Below are positions 25,641-38,931 of a stretch of 64,000 nt of DNA, piece after piece. The first letter of the stretch is position 1; each line of letters begins with the position of its first letter. This stretch comes from Stictocephala bisonia (lineage: Eukaryota > Arthropoda > Insecta > Hemiptera > Membracidae). The stretch is taken from assembly GCA_035578905.1 (NCBI GenBank), contig JAQJVL010000803.1:186001-250000 (forward strand), in the 5' to 3' direction. A program made the translations under genes and the position numbers. The notes under the pieces were generated by a model, which was not told where the DNA came from, made no database searches, and saw only the letters and a program-made list of their open reading frames with translations.

Positions 25641-27120
25641 ACATTGACTGAATGTGAAAATGAAACAATTTCATAGTCGATAAAATTGTTCCATTAATTA
25701 TTCGAGTGGCGTTTTGAGAGCAGTTACTTAGGTCATAAAACTGCTAAGTCGGATCTAACAGCTACTTGGGAAAGTTCAAGTCGGCTAGGGTAGTCTTATA
25801 CTCGAACTAACAGTGTATCACAACCTGGTAATAACGTTTTCTTGCGTCGATTTCGGCCCTTAGTCAGTATTAAAACGCACTAGATTTGTGTCTATTCATA
25901 CTAATGAAAAAACTGTCCGATTTTATAAATTACTTTGTGTTTTTTACACGCATAATTTTCTTAAAGTGCTTATTTGCTAGGGATGAAATTCTTATCTCAA
26001 ACTATCAGATTTTATTTCGATAAATCACAAACAAATTTAACATAAGGAATACATGAAAGAAATATATTAATTACAAAAGAAAAATTTGGAAGGGTAAATA
26101 TATGAATTTTAATTTACGTCTTAAAAATTTATCTCAACTCGGTTAGTGTAATGACTGAAAAAGTTGTGGTTTGTTACTGAGAATAGCCAATAAAATTGTA
26201 TTTCGCTGTAATATATACAGATAGGGGTGGCACGGATAAATGAATATAAAAATATGATTAAAATGTGTTTTATATGTATGTAATCATGTTTTTTTTAATC
26301 CATGTTATCGGCATCGCACTTTGTCCGAATCACAGCCAATCACCTTACAAACCACACGTGATAACATAATAATTAAAAGTATAATTATTCTTATTTTTGT
26401 TTAATTACTTTTTTTATTCAGTCTCACAGACCAAACACTGTTTCGTGTAAATAAATGTCTTTAATTTTTATTTTCAGTAGGCTGTACATTCTAAATAGTG
26501 GCATCTAAACACGAGTGTAGTTTTGTTCATAAAATATGAGTTTGCGCATAACTTTAAACAGATAAATCATTTAACTTCGATAGATCGGTTAACCGATACA
26601 TCGATATTTGATGTATTCGATACATCTTTATATCGATATGTACAAAATATTTGCCATCCTTTGTATATATTCGTAAGCCTTTGACAGGAATCACAATAAC
26701 TCGGTTTTGAAGAAGGAAGACAAAAATACAATGACGAAATAGGTTAAAATGGAACATTCAGTAATAAATATTGTAACATTAAATTATTCAATGGCGTGGA
26801 GAGCAGTCGTACTTTAGGGCTCATTAGAATGGCCAAGTCGACGAGCACTAAGCCAACAGTTGGATTGATATCAGAGTCCGGCTAGGAGTAGTCTGTTATC
26901 AGCTGACACAACAGATGCTGATAAGAAGCGCTCTGGGTGAACTAAGCGTTTTCTTGCGTGTTTCGGCGCTTCTTTAGGTCAGTAATCGCCCTAAACCAAG
27001 CCATCTAGATTATGGGGCTATAAAACTAAAAATAAACCTGGAAATGTATATAAACCCTCATTAACTTGTTAACTAGTGTTTTTTACAACCATTAATTTTC
27101 TTAAATCAGCTTATTATAGC
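25640..27120. repeat. Tandem duplication of a spacer plus hAT-like element
   Basis: The segment 25620-25977 is homologous to 26700-27120 (shared CTCGGTTTT, GTGGCGTTTTGAGAGCAG or GGCGTGGAGAGCAG, ACGTTTTCTTGCGT or GCGTTTTCTTGCGT, TAGTGTTTTTTAC-like and TTTTCTTAAA blocks). Each spacer leads into a hAT-like left end (CTAGGGATG at 25977 and 27121, 1144 bp apart). The locus is therefore element-spacer-element-spacer-element. The spacers differ by many indels, so the duplication is old. Confidence 0.65.
25977..26665. mobile_element. hAT-like non-autonomous element 2
   Basis: The left end CTAGGGATGAAATTCTTATC is followed by CGATAAATCACAAACAAA as in element 3. The right part has TTAACCGATACATCGATATT and ends with ATTTGCCATCCTTTG, the inverse of the left terminus. 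The interior resembles the other copies. Confidence 0.6.
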
Positions 27121-27796
27121 TAGGGATGGCAAATCTTCTCAACGTATCAATATATCGAATTATCGATAAATCACAAACAAAATATCGATCTAACGATAAA
27201 GAATACATCAAAGAATATATATAATATCAAAAGAAAAATATCGTTATATCGGGTAACCGATATATCGAATTGTAAATTATTTATCTGTTTAAAAATTATG
27301 CCTAACTCTTATGGCATGACCGAAAATATACTCATGTTTTGCTGTCACTGTTTAGAATAGCCTACTGAACTGAATTTCGTGTAAAAATTAAATACACGAA
27401 ACAATTTGTGGTCTGTGGGGGCGGGGGGGAGGTTGAATGAAAATAAAAATAATTATACCTTTAGTTTTAATGCTATTACACATGGGTTTTTTTAAAGTGA
27501 CTGGTTATGCATCTGCAGCGTTGCCAACTCACATACAACTTCATTTATCCACTGGTCTATAATAAACTACATTTTAGTTGGTTAAAAACCCACGTAAAAA
27601 ACTAAATAAAGTTACTTTTTTATTTAAATGTGTTTTTTCGAATATGATTTTGAGGAGAGAGGATAATGTCAATATTTAGTGATATGATAATCGGTCCAAA
27701 ATATCGATATGGCCGATATTTTCGAAAGAAAAAAATCTATTCTAATAAATAAATACACCAAAACATAACTATCGATATATCGTTGTCATCCCTATG
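27121..27796. mobile_element. hAT-like non-autonomous element 3, both ends present
   Basis: The left end is CTAGGGATGGCAAATCTTCT and the right end is CGATATATCGTTGTCATCCC plus TA, an imperfect inverted pair. The interior has GGGTAACCGATATATCG and, near 27690, CCAAAATATCGATATGGCCG. A G-rich GGGGGCGGGGGGGAGG patch lies at 27416-27431. Confidence 0.65.
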
Positions 27797-30097
27797 TAAA
27801 ATTGAATACTCTTAATTAGCTGACTCTGACTGGTCTATGGAAACCCTTTGGGAACGGAGTGATGGCCAACAAAACAACCGACATACTGTATTTGGTTTAT
27901 TTTTTTCCCCCAAATATTTGTTTGAAAAGTACATATTTGGCGTTCCTGTCCTTTAGCTCCTTAGAGTCCTCTTGGTACAATTTACACAATTGTCTTTTTC
28001 AGTTTCAGTTAGAAATCTTGTTGGTTTTAAAAGCGAAACTAGCTCATACCAACAATAAAAAACCCCCATCCAACTTTTTTAACGGGGAGACTCTCGCTGA
28101 TTGTTTTGTCTCCTGTCATAATTGTGAAATTCACAACGGCAAGGACCTCGCACTCATTAATAAATACCCTTGAGCGGTAAATAAGAGAGACGAGAAAATT
28201 AAATATTTATATCTAAATTTATTCGAAGGACCAGGGAATTTTTATATTAAAAACGCCCAAAAAGTTAATGTCTATAAAGAGAGTTCGTGGATAATTTGTT
28301 GTTGCAAAATGGGACAAAATGTCGAGTAATATGTTGATAATTATAAAAATAAATAAAGTTACACACATGAAATGATGGAACAGTACCTTGTCCAATATTC
28401 CAATTAGGTGAGGGAAGGTCCGGAGACAACCGTTGGTGAGGTGGTAGCGAGGTCCATCAATGTCCTGGTGCAATGGAGGGAAACGCAACGAACGACAGTT
28501 CTCACTTCATTTTACCTTGAGTCTTCTTGATACGAATCACGGTAGAACGCATTCGCAAAGTTCATCTGCCACGGAAGCGCGCACAAAGGAAGTTCTAGAA
28601 GATCTTGAAGCACAGACAATGGTGGGAGTTCACACAAGAAATTAAATGTACAAAATATCACACACAAAAAATATTAAAAGACGTTTAAGAGTGGTTAACA
28701 GAGATTTAGAGAAACAATATAGAGAAAGCACGAGGCAGAGGGCCTCCAAAGTGTATATGAGAGAAGTGCGTTGTGAGCCAGGGACGTTACAAGACAGAGT
28801 GGTGTGGCGTAAACCCCGCGTGGTGCAAAACGTTTTTAGAACAGTGCATTCCAACCAATCAGATTTCAAGACGACTGACTACGTCATATCGCCTGATTTA
28901 TATCGCTTTTAGAAAGCGTTATCCCCCTCTCTCTCTCTCTGTTGAGATATTTCAAATTAAAAAATAATACAACTTAAAATGCGCTCTTGGCTTAAAAACT
29001 ATTTCTTAATGCTAAAGTGTTAACATATTAAATGCTATTATAAAACCTTAAAATATAAGTACTGAACAACCCTAAATGTTCCTAAATTAGTATTTTAAAC
29101 AAATATTTGAATATTGTTCACTCTATACGGCAACACATACAAACTCACTAAATACGCAACTTTTTAATCCGTATGAAAATGCAACAACCATAATTTTTGA
29201 CATCTCCACTATAATACTGTTCAAATATCTTTATTATTTACATTTTCCTAGTGGCGTTTAGTGATACGATTTTTAAATTGTGATATTAGTAAATGCAAAT
29301 CATGGAATACCGGTAAATTATATTTATTATTAAACTAACCGCCTCGTATATCGCAAGTCGAGTTTATTTCTCAGTTATATAAATCCAAGAGTTGGGTTCA
29401 ATCAACTGTTGGTCATTTGCAACCGATTTGATTTTAAGGAGATTTTAAATTGATTATTACAATTTTATATTATTGTACTTAATTCTTGTTTTGCTTGAGA
29501 ATGTTGTATTTTCAACGGTATCTTTGTAATCATAAACGAACTTTATAAGTAAACACTAAACTAGTAATCGGCCGTCGGTAAGAAAATATTTATTTTATAA
29601 AATAATGCAAATAGTTCTTCTTCTACAGCCATTATAAATCGTTATTTGTTCACTTTAAATTTCATTTTGTAAAACTTTTTATCTAGTTTTCATAGCAATT
29701 TTTGAACCACTGACAGGACAGTAAACCGACTCCAGTTAACTGGAGGGAGGGCATGCACACGGTATGACATTTAAGTGACCTTGAACGACCTTGCTATTAC
29801 TCATACATGACAACTTACCCCTTCCGTTATTACGTGTTGCCATCTCTTGTTACCATCTGATTCTTTTCTTCTTCGTCAGATGTCAGATTCAAATCTAAAC
29901 TGCTCCGAGCACGCCATTTACTCCTAGATTTCTCCGTTTTTACAGTCACAAATTGGTCGTGATTCACGGTTATTGAAGTGCTTACCGAGTGACCTCTGTT
30001 TGGTTTGGAACACCCTTTGTGTGGCACGAATCCTCTCTACTTGGTCAGGTGATGTAATTCTGTGGACGAGATCACTTGTAAGCAAAATATGAACTGC

Positions 30098-30535
30098 AGT
30101 CGGCACTAGTGGCGCAGTGCTGTAACTCAGCTACTCGGGGACGAATTCCAGTGAAGATTATATAGAAGATAAGTTCTATACTCAGCCCACTTAATACTAA
30201 TACTCTCACAATGGTTGCCATCAACGTCTACACTACTAGAGAAGTCTGGACGATGTTGGGTGGTAGTTAGGATCCGAATGCTGTGTATGGAAAAGAACTG
30301 AATATCTAGCTTATCAATTAGATGAAAATATAATATTACGTGGTTCGGAGTCTATGTAAAACTGTAGGTCTCTTAGCCCCGGCTGACTATTGTGCTATAA
30401 TTTCTGGCCTTTTCTAAGGAACGGTTGTAATTAAAATTACTTACACTTATTCACTTGTAAGGTACTTATCTTATTACACTTGTTCATCCACATTAATCAC
30501 ACTCATTCACCCCTCATATGATCACTTAATGAATG
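30098..30535 (+). mobile_element. SINE (copy 6)
   Basis: After a GGCGCAGTGCTGTAACTCAG head, the blocks ATGGTTGCCATCAACGTC, ACTACTAGAGAAGTCTGGAC, ACGTGGTTCGGAGTCTATGT, AACTGTAGGTCTCTTAG, AAGGAACGG and the ACACTCATTCACCCCTCATA tail occur in order. Confidence 0.75.
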
Positions 30536-32011
30536 AATAAGTAAAACAACATAAGAAAATGATTGTTGTTTATCTGGAAAATAAAATATTTAAACTTTTC
30601 GTATACTGAGTTAACGATCGTTACTGCTTATGTACACGTTAAACAAATTTGAAAATTTGAGATTGTGACAAAGTTACGAATTCCCAAAAATATTTAAAAT
30701 CCACAATAAAATAATAACAGTTATATAAATATACGTATATATATTTTACTTATACCACATTCCATTAAAATTATATATTGTTCCAAAAAGTACCAACTCA
30801 AAAACATAAACAGTTCTTTTTATCTGATGATGACACCATTGATTCTACGTTCACTTTGTTCTGGAACGAGGATAAAACAATAATACGGATAAGCAATTTA
30901 CTTCCTGTGCTTGGTGGTGTGGGGTGGTATAACCTTAAGTGATGAAAGGACATTTAACCCCCTGGTATGGGGATGTTGGATATCAGTTACAGACTAGTTG
31001 GACATAGCCCTCACTCGTCTGTCTCATAGAAATAAATGTAATAGTTTTAGAACAGTGGTTAATCTGATATAATAAATGGAACAACCAAGTAATCCGAACC
31101 AACTGTCTGTAACAAAAGTTTGGAGTCTCGACGGACAACAAAAATTCAACCTCTTCCGATCAGCCATAGCTTAGAAAACGTGTTTTACAAAATCTACTAG
31201 AACTTTTTTGTTGATGGGATAAAAAACTTGAAACTTCAATATCATATTTTCAGTGACATGCTCAATCAGGTATTAAATTTTCATCAAGATATATGAACGG
31301 GATTTTTATGAGCGATTTATTTAAGTTGATATTTGTTCGAAAAGAGTGAAAAATCGTGAATTCTTTTCGTTCGGCACGTAGTAAAAATATGAATAAATAA
31401 GACAACAAATGTTTCGTTTACAACAATCAACGCACAATGAAATTACAAAAATATGGGCACAAGTTCCATCAATATATCTTTATTGGTTTAATTTCTGTAA
31501 ACTTTCAAATTCTAGTCTCCAAACTGTTGTTAAGGATAGTAGTTTTTTTGGGCCAGCTGGGAAGTGGCGGCGGGAAGACAGGGAAGGCTTGGCTCGGTGT
31601 AAACTGGCACACTACAACCTTATTGCTTCCGGTATCATGGGGGGAGGGGGGTCAGATCCTTTAACACTTGGATAAAAATTACAAAATTATTTCATTTTAC
31701 ACTAAACTCAGTTTGTCATTTAACAGACAAGGGATTTGAAAATTCGTGTTAGTATTAATGAACAGGAAAACTATCTTAATACAGTGTCATGCTACTTATT
31801 TATGAGTATCCAAAATGTTAACCAATAATTTTATCAATACTAATGAGTTATGGATTTGGAGGAAACTAAACAACGTAAAATAAAAAAAAACCTTATTAAA
31901 ATGACACCTTAGTTTTCTTAATTCATTTTGAAGATGCAACAAGTGAATATTTAAACTATACGAGACAAATAAAACTGAGAAACACATGAAAATGAGTTAT
32001 TATTCAACAAA

Positions 32012-32075
32012 ATTACTTTCTACATTCTTTAATTTTTTTTGGTAACAATGTTTCCTAAGTTCAACAGGTAAGAGG
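32012..32075 (+). promoter_or_regulatory. nompC: Candidate recursive splice site (zero-length exon)
   Basis: A pyrimidine-rich stretch (TTCTACATTCTTTAATTTTT near 32013-32037) precedes AAGTTCAACAG|GTAAGAGG, with the AG/GT junction at 32067/32068. A 3' splice site touching a 5' splice site is the known form of insect ratchet points in very long introns. It sits about 19.7 kb into the 38.4-kb intron, close to the middle. Chance occurrence cannot be excluded. Confidence 0.3.
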
Positions 32076-32639
32076 GGGAGTTATAGGTATTTGTTAAATT
32101 ATTTTCATATATTTCATAAATAAACATAAAATCCTCATTATCGTTGTAGTTCTAATATATTAAGGATTTAAGATATTTTTAAACATCTCAATATATTATG
32201 TGTTTATTTTTATAGAGGAAATTTGCTCTAGTTACTACAGTTGGTCGGTGTTATATTTATTTTTTTAACAGATTTATATTAATTCCTTGACGTAACTTTC
32301 ATTAGGTATAATATTTTGCATTTAATCTGAATAAACAAATTAATTTTGAGGAAGGGGTGAAATAACATTAATGTGAATGTATTTATCTAAATGAACGTTA
32401 CATGTAGCAGTCGGCAGTTACTCCTTTTAAATGAACAGGTACAGATTTATTAGTTCAGTTGTAAATAATCCTTTTAAGACTACATTGACGTAAAAACAAC
32501 TGTAGTTTAAAATGATTAGAGAGCTGCCAAACAATATCATAAGACACGTAGTAGAGTTGTTGAAAGGGACGATCAGTCGTGCTATAGTCAGGGAAAGTTC
32601 TATTAGTCACATATAAGTTAAAGTTAAAGATGGTCTTGT

Positions 32640-32822
32640 TTGACCAGACGAAGTTAGGGCTAAGGAGCCTTCTCTAACACTTAACCTGGTGACCAACGGC
32701 TTTACGTGACTTCCGAACCACGGGAGCGGCAGGGCAAAATCTATTAGTGGTCACTTCGGGAATCGAATCCGGGCCGGCAACGTGGCAAGCCAGCGCCTTA
32801 GCCCCTTAGCTACGATTGCTCC
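32640..32822 (-). mobile_element. tRNA-derived SINE with intact A and B boxes
   Basis: The - strand starts GGAGCAATCGTAGCTAAGGG and GCTAAGGCGCTGGCTTGCC (box A TAGCTAAGGGG), followed by CCGGATTCGATTCCCGAAG (box B). The body contains CCGTGGTTCGGAAGTCACGT and AAGCCGTTGGTC, a relative of the central block of the other SINE family here, and ends near GGCTCCTTAGCCCTAACTTC. The tRNA-like head is the clearest in the window. Confidence 0.8.
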
Positions 32823-33284
32823 AAAGGCCTTATAAGTTGAAAGGCTCAGGTGTGAGTGATAGCTGTTTTATATAGGTACAATGAGTGACCTCTACCAGTG
32901 AATCATGGCCCATGTCTCGGTGTCCTGAAAAGAGTCTCGGATTTAAACCATTAAAATATTTATTACGTTTCAAGGAAAAAAATTACTTAATTTACTCCAC
33001 TAAACAGTCATATATCTTGATGTACATAGTTCAGAGGGGATCTGGGTCACATGCGAAACATTATTTTCAGACGTTGAGGCATATTTTTCCCTAGAGGTAC
33101 GTGGCCATCAATAACAGCATAATAACAGTGAACATTGTATCTTTGACATAATAACAATAATTAACCTTTGTCAGTTCCATAGATAACTCCGTAGATAACC
33201 ATTGCTATGTGGCAGCAATCTTTGTCATTTAAACGTAACATAAATGTAAATTAACTTTAAATGTATATTCTTACATTCTTACAT

Positions 33285-33450
33285 TAGAGAAGCTGACACA
33301 ACGTTGTGCGTGCGAATATTAATGCTATGAGTGTAAGAAGAGTGTGGATGAGTGTAGTCTGGTTACTAACTGAGTTCGACTGTTCCTCAGAAAGGGCAAT
33401 TTATTAATAGGCCAACAGCCAGGCCAACTAAGGGAGCTATGTATGGAACT
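33285..33450 (-). mobile_element. SINE fragment (copy 7), 3' part
   Basis: On the - strand: CTCCCTTAGTTGGCCTGGCT, GTTGGCCTATTAATAAATTG, TTCTGAGGAACAGTCGAACT, then the tail. The central block is lost at a junction near 33450. Confidence 0.65.
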
Positions 33451-35427
33451 TACATTCAATTGTACACTCACCTGCTTCTGTATGGTTACAGTTTAGTATC
33501 GTACATACAAAAACAACATTTTGTAAATAAAAATAAACTAAAATAGTAATAATAATAAATAATAAAAAAACAAATTTATTTGTAACATTTATCTTACAAT
33601 CTGTATATAAAAATATTTAAACTTTTAAAATGCAATAATCTTTCTTATCATGATATAAAATTGAACGGCAAACAAATGTTGTAATATACTTTTTAAATTA
33701 AATGCTAAACCAAAGGAAAATAAATTTGCAAGTGGATTGTTTAGCTTTACGATGATGTTTACAGCTCTAACATTAACAAAACAAATTTACTTCCTGTAGC
33801 AAAGTAAATATAGGTGAATATATTGCCAGTGTTATTATGGCCTGAGACCCCAAACGTGAGCGATGCCGTCTGTTTGTCGATCGTCGGCATCACTGCCGCA
33901 GTCTCAATGTCCTGACATTACAGCACTAATTATAACTGCTCCCGGCGTATTCCGTGATTGTTAAGATTACCAAGTAGAATTCTACATCAATTTACAACGA
34001 GCAATTGTTGAATATCAGATTTAGTTTTTAATCAAACCAATGATATTGTGAAACGGTAGTGGACACTCAATAACTGACGTGAAGACGGAAATATTTCACT
34101 ATTTTTCTCATAAACATAATATTACAGTCGTGGTGACATATTGTCATAAAATTACATAACACGATACGATTATTTACAGGATAAAACATACTAATTAACT
34201 GTAATAATCTTTATTACCATAAACATTAATAAAATACACTGAAAATACGAGATGAGATAGACCAGAAATCAATCTTGTTCTCATCATTAGCAAGACAAAA
34301 ATAATAAATCCACATTATCGTTGTAAATATTTAAATCCATTATATAGTATATTAAATAAGTAATGTACATTACTAAGTAAATATAAAACGAAAATAATAT
34401 TCTTTAAATCAAATATTTATTTGAATGTTAATGATAGTAATATATTAAGGCTTTGAAGGCATGGTTTTATTTTGATTAAAAAAGGAAAAAGATGAGATGT
34501 TTACAAAGATAATTAAAAAAGTAAAGAAAATAAAAAATAATACTTTTGAAAAGTAAGTTTATGAGATTCCAAGCAGTAAATATTATTTTTTATATTTTTA
34601 CATGTAGTCGATAGTTTATTTATCCACTACTCTATAGAATAATTGTCGTATAAGTTTTCAATGTATATTAAAAACTCAAAATTATTTATTGCATACAAGA
34701 CAATTACATAAATTTTATCACAATAGTCAATATTAAATAACCTATCCCGTATATTTTTACAACGGTGCATACAAACATACAAGCTGTCTTACATTCACTC
34801 TCTCATTTATACTTGGTTAAAATTCTAAAACTAAATAAATACATACATAAATAATTGTGCCTTTTTAAAAATATTTAATAAGAATATTTAATCTTTTGGT
34901 AATTTTATACGTTAATGGCCTCCTAGGAGAAGATTTTTGCTGTCTTAATTTAATGGGTAGTGTTTGAAAAACAATATATAAGTAAATAAATAAAATCACT
35001 GATGTATTGAATTACTTAAATCTCAAACCATGATAGAAATAAGTCTGCAATATAATAGTTTGTCCACTATCCCTTGCGTTCTGTGTAAGCCGAGACTCCG
35101 CAGTGATTACGGCGTCACACCCCTTGGACCCACCCCCTTGCTTCTATCCTGATTCGTCGACACCCGCAAGACACTCAGTCACGCACGACAGGCGTACATC
35201 CTTAACTTGCTTCTTTCGTGTTATTCAAGAAAACGTACAATCAAACTTAAAAATCTAAAATTACATTGTTGATCTGAATTTAAATCTAAATTAAATTCAT
35301 ATTAGATGCTACAACTAAATGTGCTATATGCGCCAGGTATTGCTAAGGGAGGTAAATTCTTTATTTATTTATTCATTAAGACGCCGGTCATCAAGATATG
35401 GGCGAATTAGAATTTCAAATAAGTGTA

Positions 35428-35770
35428 GATGAGCACGTCCAGTACCCACCATACAAGAGGTGTGAGCACGTCCAGTACCCACCATACAAGAGGTGTGAGC
35501 ACGTCCAGTACCCACCATACAAGAGGTGTGAGCACGTCCAGTATCCACCATGCAAGAGGTGTGAGCACGTCCATTACCCAGCATACAAGAGGTGTGAGAA
35601 CATCCTATACTCACCATATAAGAGGTGTGATCACGTCCAGTACTCACCATACAAGAGGTATGAGCACGTCCAGTACTTACTATAAAAGACTTGTGAGCAC
35701 GTCCAGTACTCACCATACAACAGGTGTGTGCACGTCCAGTACCTACCACGAATGAGATGTGAGCACGTCC
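35428..35770. repeat. 33-bp minisatellite, about 10 copies
   Basis: The unit is GAGCACGTCCAGTACCCACC then ATACAAGAGGTGT. Because the period is a multiple of three, several frames stay open and give artefacts such as EHVQYPPYKRC. The 5' copies are nearly identical and the 3' copies are more diverged. No splice sites or start context suggest a gene. Confidence 0.95.
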
Positions 35771-36439
35771 ATGATGTTTACTGTTGCAACCATGAATAAG
35801 ATTTTGTTAATTTTATCAACATTTTATTTAACCTATCTTAATAGTTTTGTATATGTTGAACCATACGTTTAACTGATTTTCAAACTTTAGTACATTAAAT
35901 ATTTTGCTGAATCGTTGTAGTACACGTTAGAATTTAGTAATAAATAAGTATTTTAATAATAAAATGACTATAATCAATGTATTTTAGTGAAACAACTACA
36001 AAATTTAAAGCATTTTTAGCAGATCACTTCCATATTTTTAAGTTATATCTAGAAATTAATATAATGAAAAACATGAAATATTATTTAAATTAAAATAATA
36101 TGAGCTTACGGGCCAATAGCAAAATAACATAGTTATTTAATCTTTAATCAAAAGCACAAGTACAAAATTTTAGATTCAATAGGTTTATTCGATCATAAAA
36201 AAATGTAATACAAACATAATTACTTTTGGCCTTATTTTAAATACAAGTTTAATAATACGTTGAATATTATTACTGATGAGCATAAGTTGTATTCTTCTTT
36301 ATTATTTATGTGGATCATTTATTTATATCTTATACATATTTTTATTTTAGATAGTGATATGTTGAAACTATCAGTTTTTAAAAATTAAGTATAACTCCTA
36401 TCAGCAAAACAAAACTATAATCTATATTTACGAAACTAT

Positions 36440-36910
36440 TTTATCGGTACAAAAATTTGGGATAATTTACAATTAGTTGGAGATAACCATGATTATAGCA
36501 CTAGAGGCAGGGGAGAAATAGCACTAAATCATCACAGGCTACAACTATTTTGCAAGAAACCAAAATACGTAGGATCAAAATTTTACAGCAAACTTCCAAA
36601 AGATATTACATCAGCTGCCTGCTACTCAGAATTTAAAAATAAACTAAAGACCTTTCTCATCAATAAAGCACTATACTCACTGGACGAATTTTAATTAAAT
36701 ATCTCTTGAAATGTCTGTGGTAGTAATTATACCGGTATGTATTTTTAAGTACGGACCGATGTATTCAATATTTTTATTGCTGTTTTTTGTCATGTTGTCT
36801 TCATTCCTAAGTTAAGGTTTTACAAACATTTTGTATTGACACCATTCTTCTATATTGATTGTATATGAATGAATAAAGAAATTTTGAATTGAATTGAATT
36901 GAAAAGAATT
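36440..36910 (+). mobile_element. LINE 3' end (C-terminus of RT ORF, UTR and GAATT tail)
   Basis: The frame reads DNHDYSTRGRGEIALNHHRL and GSKFYSKLPKDITSA, ending with KTFLINKALYSLDEF and a stop at 36692. This is the standard C-terminus of a Jockey or CR1-like RT ORF (Y.TR......L.HRL..F...P.Y.G..F...LP). AATAAA lies at 36872, followed by a (TTGAA)n tail. The copy is extremely 5'-truncated, and its open C-terminus suggests moderate age. Confidence 0.85.
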
Positions 36911-38931
36911 CGATAAGAAAATGAATATTAGTGTAATAATTATTAAAAATGATAATAGCTAGAAAATTATTGTTAAAATAAACATTGTTAAAAACTTCCT
37001 AAAATAAAACCTAATAGATACGCTTTTGTACCATCCAATATTTTATTGCTTGTTGTAAATGTCTTCATTTTTTGTATTAATTTTCCTAAAATTGCAGTAA
37101 ACATAATTAGTATGTCTCTCTATTAGCTTTAAGCTAGAAAGGTAAATAAGTAAACTGAATGAGAAAAATATTGTAAATACAAGGACATAAATAAATAAAT
37201 AAAATGGAAATAAATAAATTTACAAGTGTAAAAAAATATTGTTGCTCGTAAATGTCGATACTGTTTATTTTTATTGAATTTGAAATGAGACTAGTTCTGC
37301 TGGATTATCCATTTCAGTTACGATGTACGTGTTAAAATTCTTTCATAATAATAAATTCAATACACCCGAAATAGTTAGTGTAAAAATGTTAGGTAAAGAT
37401 TAACTTTATGTCTGTCCTTATAAAATCATTACTTTAAGAATGAATAATTAATCATTACAATAATTAATAACCAATCCTTGGTTATGAACGAAGAATGATA
37501 ATGTCATCATTATTTACTTCAAGATTTATTCCATTATATTAATTAATTGTCGTTCTGACACTCAAAACTTCGCCAATTTCGGTACACAGCAAAAATAAAA
37601 TAAATGAACAAGGTATTTTAAGTAATTAATTATTTCTTCCATAGTCTACTACGTAAAAAAACTTTTCATTTTATTATTACTAAACGATATATTAATACTA
37701 AAGATGGTAACTGATTTTCTAGAAATAATAACTCTGTTCTGAAATCCTATTCCCCATATATTTATAGGTACGACTGTGTCTAGTGAGAAGTCGAGTTTAT
37801 TAGATCCACGTACTGCACTATATGTATGTCATCCGATAAGGGACAAGAGAGCGCCTTCTCAGTCGACATACAAGTCCCGCAGTACACACCTGTAGCTGAA
37901 TCACGGGTCTACGCCGTCACATATTTCTAAGCACTAACACTGTATCATAGATTATACTGTATTTCGTGGGTTTCATAGACAATAACTGTATCGACGGTTA
38001 GATGTATTTTTAAGTATTGATGATTATTTGTATTTCATGCCCTTCACATCGTATCCTACTAAAGTAGTTGCGAGACAGAATATATTAATTTAAATGCTAT
38101 TTTAATTTATGAGAACTAAATTAACGTTATAAATTGAGTAATCTTTACTGTAATAATTTTTATTGTGGACTGCATTGAAAATATTTGTTTAGTTTGATTA
38201 GATTAATAAGAAATTGTAAATATAAATATAATTATTTAGATGACCATAGCTTAAATATTGGAGGAATCAGGTACAGCGGCATTAATTTATATCTTGTTTT
38301 ATGATCATCAAAGAATTTGACTTATACGCTTAATGCCATTCCGATAAAAGTGACATACTTAATGATACAATTACAACAAGGATTTAATACCAATTTAAAA
38401 ATTATTGTTAGCTAATAATATAATTTTACATAAGATTAGATTGTTATGGTAATTATATAATTTTGCTATGTTATCTCTGTAAAATAATATAGTAAATAAT
38501 TAATATAATTAATAATATTACAAATATTTAGTTGCTTGCTGATTGTACCTTTACAACTTAAAAGAAGAAAACAAATAACAAGTTAATTCAGCATTAGTGT
38601 AAAATGCTCCGCAGTGGTTTGAGGGAACCTCCCTCAACATCCCCCCGCCAGCCCCCCACCGATAACAGTCACGCACCACGCACCTCACTTCTCTTCTCGG
38701 AACTGTAATAAATAAGATTTACGACTTTTAGTATTTTAGGTCTCCTCTGCAGAAGAAGAATAGTTCTTTCTTACTAGTAAAAGTGATATTGTCCTCCTTT
38801 ATTCCCATAAGTAGTGGGATCTTGTTTACTACAGGCTGGTACAAAGAATATAACAGATCACATATAATGAATTAAATAATGTAATAACCACTACTTGTTG
38901 TTTACTAAGTTACAAACAACAAGTTTTACTT

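Noticed and set aside
30820..30870. CTGATGA resembling a hammerhead ribozyme core (also near 36272)
   Set aside because: No matching GAAAC block and stem arrangement was found after either occurrence.
31500..31680. GC-rich frames of 75-88 codons with a GGGGGGAGGGGGG run
   Set aside because: The frames share no known domain; the G runs are too few for a confident quadruplex call.
35369..35755. Three overlapping frames of 95-126 codons
   Set aside because: All derive from the 33-bp minisatellite.
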